A stretch of 7,503 nt of DNA from the NCBI GenBank assembly GCA_030424955.1, contig JAUHVS010000278.1:1-7503 (forward strand), written 5' to 3'. Positions 4,324 to 7,503 of this stretch are shown here, in pieces; the first letter of the stretch is position 1, and each line of letters starts with the position of its first letter. This stretch comes from a bacterium. Its GTDB lineage: Bacteria > Myxococcota_A > Bradymonadia > UBA7976 > UBA1532. The translations under genes and the position numbers were made by a program. The notes below the pieces were generated by a model. The model did not search any database. It was not told the DNA's origin and was given only the letters and a program-made list of their open reading frames with translations.

Positions 4324-6189
4324 TCACTCGGGAGACGGGGAGCGCTCCGTGGGCGGCGGCGACAGGTAGCCGTCGAGCACCTCGAGGGCGACCCGGTGGC
4401 GCCCGAAGGGCGGCATGATGTACGCGCCCTGCACCCGATCCCGCACCGCCGCCAGGGCCTCCCGGGCGATGCGCACGCCCTCGGCCTGCCCCTCGCCGCG
4501 CTCGTCGGCGGCCTGCATGCGCTTGAAGACATAGTCGGGCGCCTGCATGCCCGGCACGTTGTCGTGCAAGAACTTCGCGTTGCGGTAGCTGGCCAGCGGG
4601 CACAGCCCCAACAGCACCGGCAGCCCCAGGTCCTTCGAGTCGTCGAGGAAGCGCTCGACCTTGTTGGGGTCGTACACCGGCTGGGTCATGACCGCCTGCG
4701 CCCCGGCGTCCCGCTTCATCTCCAGCCGCCGTAGCTCGCGGTCGTAGTCGATGGCGGCGGGCTCCGCGCCGGTCAGCAAGAAGAAGCGGGTGGTGTCGGG
4801 CATGGCCTTGCCCGAGGGATCGACGGCGCGGTTGTAGCCGTCGAGCACGCTCAGCAGCCCCACGCTGTCCACGTCGTACACCCCGGTGGCGTGGGGGTAC
4901 GGGCCCATCTTGGGCGGATCGCCCGTGATGACCACCAGGTTGCGCACCCCCAGCACGTGCGCGCCCAGCAGGTGCGCCTGCAGGCCCAGGAAGTTCCGGT
5001 CGCGGCAGGCCACGTGCATGATCGGCTGCACGCCCGTGGCGCGGGCCACCTCGACGGCCATGGCCAGGTTGCTCATGCGCAGGCTGGCCCGCGGGCCGTC
5101 GGCGATGTTCACCGTGGTCACGCCCGCCGCCTTCAGGGCCTGCGTGGCGGCGATGCGCCTGGTCAGGTCGAAGCCCCCCGGCGGGTTGACCTCGACGCTC
5201 GTGACGAACTCGCCGGCCATCAGCGCGGCGGCCAGATCGCTCCGCTCAGCGGTGGGGATGGGCTCCACCCCGGCCACCGGCTGCAGGCTGCTCAGCTCGA
5301 TGCGCGGGCTCGTCTCGCCCGCCGGGCTGAGCATGCGCACGGCGTTCGCCATGCGCAGGGTGTGCTCGGGGGTCGTGCCGCAGCAGCCGCCGACGCACTT
5401 CACCCCCGCCTTCAGCAGACGGCGCGTAAACACCCCGAAATACTCGGGGTTTGCCATGTAGATGGTGCGGCCCTCGACGTCCTCGGGCCGGCCCGCGTTG
5501 GCCATGGCGAGCACGGGCGCGCCGAGCCCCACCATGGGCGCGGTGACCCGGTAGAGCAGCTCCGGGCCCCCGCCACAGTTGCTGCCGATGACGTCGGCGC
5601 CCGCCGCCACCAGCCGCTTGCCCACCTGCACCGGCGTGTGGCCCTGCTGGCCCCGGCCGTCGCTCTGGAAGGTGAACAGCGCCACCACCGGCAGGCCGTG
5701 GGGCCGGGCCAGCTCGACGGCCAGCTCCAGCTCCTGCAGCACCGGGAAGGTCTCGAGCACGATCAGGTCGACCTCGGCGGCCACCAGGGTGCGGATGTGC
5801 TCGTCGAGCACCGCCCGCGCGGTGGCGCCGGCCGGCCCGGCCAGATCCTCAAAGCGCAGGCCGGTGGGGCCGACGCTGCCCGCCACGTAGGCGCGGCCGC
5901 CCGCAGCCTCCCGGGCCAGCTTCACCGCGGCCTGGTTGAGCGCCGCCACCTGGTCGGCGAGGCCGTGCTTCTCGAGCTTGAGGCGGTTGGCGGCGAAGCT
6001 GTTGGTGGTGAGCACCCGCGCGCCCGCCTGCAGGTAGGCCTCGTGGATCTGGCGCACGAGCTTGGGCTGCTCGCGGTTGATCTGCTCGAAGGAGTGGGTG
6101 ACGAACACGCCGCGGTCGTAGAGCAGCGTGCCCATGGCGCCGTCGAAGAGCAGGCCGCCCGCGTGGGCTGAGTCGAGGAAGGGTCTCAC
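4324..6189 (-). CDS. yitJ: Bifunctional homocysteine S-methyltransferase / 5,10-methylenetetrahydrofolate reductase (YitJ type)
   Basis: A cytoplasmic two-domain enzyme of 621 residues, matching the roughly 610 of B. subtilis YitJ. The N-terminal domain (about 8-285) is a Zn-dependent homocysteine methyltransferase barrel: FDGAMGTLLYDRG (15-27), TNSFAANR (62-69), and zinc ligands Cys205 in GSNCGGGPE and Cys269-Cys270 in GGCCGTTPEH. The C-terminal domain (about 312-610) is an FAD-dependent MetF-like reductase: SVEVNPPGGF (331-340, with the Glu333 expected as proton donor), NIADGPRAS (361-369), MHVACRDRN (391-399), ITGDPP (421-426) and TQPVYD (502-507). It makes 5-methyl-THF and may methylate homocysteine to methionine; it lacks the pterin and cobalamin modules of MetH. 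The start is GTG at 6189, with AAGG nine bases upstream and the barrel's first strand soon after. It lies 70 bp downstream of the helicase stop and could share its transcript. No SAM riboswitch is evident in the 70-bp gap. Confidence 0.94.
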   Translation of the reverse strand: MRPFLDSAHAGGLLFDGAMGTLLYDRGVFVTHSFEQINREQPKLVRQIHEAYLQAGARVLTTNSFAANRLKLEKHGLADQVAALNQAAVKLAREAAGGRAYVAGSVGPTGLRFEDLAGPAGATARAVLDEHIRTLVAAEVDLIVLETFPVLQELELAVELARPHGLPVVALFTFQSDGRGQQGHTPVQVGKRLVAAGADVIGSNCGGGPELLYRVTAPMVGLGAPVLAMANAGRPEDVEGRTIYMANPEYFGVFTRRLLKAGVKCVGGCCGTTPEHTLRMANAVRMLSPAGETSPRIELSSLQPVAGVEPIPTAERSDLAAALMAGEFVTSVEVNPPGGFDLTRRIAATQALKAAGVTTVNIADGPRASLRMSNLAMAVEVARATGVQPIMHVACRDRNFLGLQAHLLGAHVLGVRNLVVITGDPPKMGPYPHATGVYDVDSVGLLSVLDGYNRAVDPSGKAMPDTTRFFLLTGAEPAAIDYDRELRRLEMKRDAGAQAVMTQPVYDPNKVERFLDDSKDLGLPVLLGLCPLASYRNAKFLHDNVPGMQAPDYVFKRMQAADERGEGQAEGVRIAREALAAVRDRVQGAYIMPPFGRHRVALEVLDGYLSPPPTERSPSPE

Positions 6190-6198
6190 GGCCGCAGA

Positions 6199-6202
6199 CC
6201 TT
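6199..6202 (-). promoter_or_regulatory. Ribosome binding site of the YitJ-type gene
   Basis: On the minus strand this reads AAGG, nine bases before the GTG start at 6189. It is modest but is the best site in the gap, and it supports the GTG as start. Confidence 0.4.
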
Positions 6203-6259
6203 GCCCGCCCGCGGTCGGCGAGCGCAAGGCCCCCTGCCCCGCCGGGCCCGGCCCCGCCC

Positions 6260-7503
6260 TCACGGCGTCCCCCGATCGGCCGACGGCTCGGTCGACACGT
6301 AGTGCCGCCCGCGCCCCTGCCCCTGGGGCGTCAGGAGCCCGGCGTCGACCCACGCGCTGAGCTGGCGCCGCGCGGCGCGATCGTCCGGCAGGCCCAGCGC
6401 CTCGCGCACCAGCGACGTGGTGAGCCGCCCGCGGCCCATCAGCACCGCGCCGAGCGCCGCAGGGAGCCCGGCGGGGCCCTTCGGGGGCGCGGGCGGGGCC
6501 TCGAAGGGCGTCGCGGAGGGGCCGAACACCGCCTCCAGATCCGCCTGGTTGAGGGTGTCGACGAACACCCGCTCGGCGTCCAGCGTGGCCTCGGCCAGCG
6601 CCCGCTTGCGGGCCTGCAGCTCGATGACCTTCTCCTCGACGGTGTCCTCGGCCACCAGCCGGTAGACCATCACCGGCCGGGTCTGCCCGATGCGGTGGGC
6701 GCGATCCGTCGCCTGATCCTCGGCCGCCGGGTTCCACCACGGGTCCAGGTGCACCACGTGATCCGCGGCCGTGAGGTTGAGCCCCGTGCCCCCCGCCTTC
6801 AGGCTGATGAGGAACAGCGGCGGCCCGTCCGCCTTGTTGAAGCGCTCCACCAGCGCGCCGCGCTGCCCCGTGCTGCCGTCCAGGTACAGGTACGCGATGC
6901 CCGCGGCGTCCAGATCGGCGGCCACCCGCTTGAGCAGGCTGGGCCACTGGCTGAACACCAGCGCGCGGTGCCCCTCCTCGATCCACTCGCTGACCAGCTC
7001 GAGCAGCAGCTCCCGCTTGGAGGATCGGCCCAGGTGCTGGGCCTCGGGGAACGGCAGCAGCCCCCCATCACAGGCCGCCTGGCGCAGGCGCATCAGGGCC
7101 TCCAGCACCTGGATGGTGCTGCGCTTGATGCCGTCCGTGCGCACCTTGTTGAGCACCTGGTCGCGGAAGGTCTCCTTGACCTGCTCGTACAGCGCGCGCT
7201 CCCGCTCGTTGAGCTCGCAGCGCAGCACCTGCACCTGCCGCGGGGGCAGATCCGCCGCCACCTCCCGCTTGAGCCGGCGCAGCATGAAGGGCCGGATGCG
7301 CGTGCGCAGGGCCTCCATGGCGGTGGCGTCATCGTCGTCTTGGATGGGCCGCAGGTAGCGCTGGCCGAAGCCCCCCTGGCTGCCGAAGAAGCCGGGCATC
7401 AGCCAGTGGAACAGGCTCCACAGCTCCAGCAGGTGGTTCTCGAGGGGGGTGCCGGTCAGCGCGAGCCGGTGGGCCGCGTCCAGCCCGCGGGCCGCCCGGG
7501 TCA
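6260..7503 (-). CDS. SNF2-family helicase/ATPase, C-terminal 413 residues, with a terminal winged-helix-like domain (5' end outside window)
   Basis: This is the C-terminal part of a Swi2/Snf2-type DNA translocase, which uses ATP to move along double-stranded DNA and remodel protein-DNA complexes. Numbering from the first complete codon (7501): motif III region LALTGTPLENHLLELWSLFH (13-32), IRPFMLRRLKREV (69-81), motif IV-like ALVFSQW (180-186), motif V SLKAGGTGLNLTAADHVV (233-250) and motif VI DQATDRAHRIGQ (262-273), all intact. After the helicase core and a Pro-rich linker (about 332-344) comes a 55-residue module (about 346-402) with GRGRLTTSLVREALGL, then RRQLSAWVDAGLL and GRGRHYV. This has the helix-turn-helix-wing pattern of a winged-helix DNA-binding domain. 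Walker A/B motifs and any N-terminal domain lie beyond 7503. The frame stays open to the edge, so the real start is outside. The helicase call is very secure; the winged helix is inferred by eye. Its cellular role is unknown; the neighbours give no hint of a defence locus. Confidence 0.95.
   Translation of the reverse strand, partial: TRAARGLDAAHRLALTGTPLENHLLELWSLFHWLMPGFFGSQGGFGQRYLRPIQDDDDATAMEALRTRIRPFMLRRLKREVAADLPPRQVQVLRCELNERERALYEQVKETFRDQVLNKVRTDGIKRSTIQVLEALMRLRQAACDGGLLPFPEAQHLGRSSKRELLLELVSEWIEEGHRALVFSQWPSLLKRVAADLDAAGIAYLYLDGSTGQRGALVERFNKADGPPLFLISLKAGGTGLNLTAADHVVHLDPWWNPAAEDQATDRAHRIGQTRPVMVYRLVAEDTVEEKVIELQARKRALAEATLDAERVFVDTLNQADLEAVFGPSATPFEAPPAPPKGPAGLPAALGAVLMGRGRLTTSLVREALGLPDDRAARRQLSAWVDAGLLTPQGQGRGRHYVSTEPSADRGTP

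Noticed and set aside
2882..4369. A 495-codon plus-strand frame within ubiB in another phase.
   Set aside because: It is Arg/Gly/His/Pro-rich, typical of an alternate-frame shadow; the ubiB frame holds all kinase-like motifs.
1434..4532. A 1032-codon open frame on the minus strand, antisense to tesB, ubiB and the end of the YitJ-type gene.
   Set aside because: Long stop-free antisense frames are expected in very GC-rich coding DNA. Its translation is low-complexity (rich in H, G, A, V, D, L, Q) with no recognisable domain, while the opposite-strand genes are well-conserved families.
5433..5452. Hairpin CCCCGA/TCGGGG followed by TTT on the plus strand, terminator-like.
   Set aside because: It lies in the middle of the YitJ-type coding sequence (MANPEYFGVF region) with a short stem and only three Ts; there is no gene ending there.
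4891..6171. A 426-codon plus-strand frame opposite the YitJ-type gene.
   Set aside because: It is His/Arg/Gly/Ala-rich shadow sequence without motifs; the minus strand encodes intact catalytic and zinc-binding residues.
6190..6259. Possible SAM riboswitch or other leader before the YitJ-type gene; a GCCGGGCCCGGC palindrome (6241-6252) is present.
   Set aside because: Seventy bases is too short for a SAM-I riboswitch, no family signature is visible, and the palindrome is G/C-only and expected by chance.

Overview
The window comes from a very GC-rich bacterium (roughly 70% GC or more by eye, with G/C in most third codon positions). No RNA genes, CRISPR arrays, insertion sequences or phage genes are visible. 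A Gram-negative cell is suggested by a MurJ-type flippase, a TesB thioesterase and an ABC1/UbiB kinase. The mix of genes, the GC content and the GCTAG-type promoter cores would suit a myxobacterium-like lineage (Myxococcota or a related deltaproteobacterial group), but this is inference only; no taxonomic marker is present.

Layout. (1) 1-1421, minus strand: a 270-aa polytopic membrane protein of CPBP-like fold that has lost the family's catalytic residues. It is followed, with a GTGA stop/start overlap, by a MurJ/MviN lipid II flippase gene that runs off the left edge. The first 73 bases hold a perfect 25-bp inverted repeat at the exact window end, probably a fold-back assembly artefact. (2) 1422-1631: a divergent intergenic region with a candidate promoter on each strand and an 8-bp stem-loop. 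(3) 1632-4268, plus strand: tesB (acyl-CoA thioesterase II) and a ubiB/aarF-type ABC1 kinase gene, 54 bp apart. The second has its own promoter-like element so close to its ATG that the transcript would be leaderless. (4) 4269-4323: a short convergent gap without a convincing terminator. (5) 4324-7503, minus strand: a bifunctional homocysteine S-methyltransferase/methylenetetrahydrofolate reductase of YitJ type. Its start lies 70 bp downstream of the stop of a SNF2-family helicase that enters from the right edge. The helicase carries a probable winged-helix domain at its C-terminus.

The genes look like ordinary chromosomal housekeeping genes: cell-envelope precursor export, acyl-CoA turnover, quinone-biosynthesis support, one-carbon/methionine metabolism, and DNA or chromatin remodelling. 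They do not form one pathway. The only tight coupling visible is the CPBP-like protein with MurJ. I saw no clear new system. The items most worth a second look are the pseudo-protease/flippase pair, the variant MurJ A-site region, the probable leaderless ubiB promoter, the SNF2-winged-helix fusion, and the edge inverted repeat as a quality warning.
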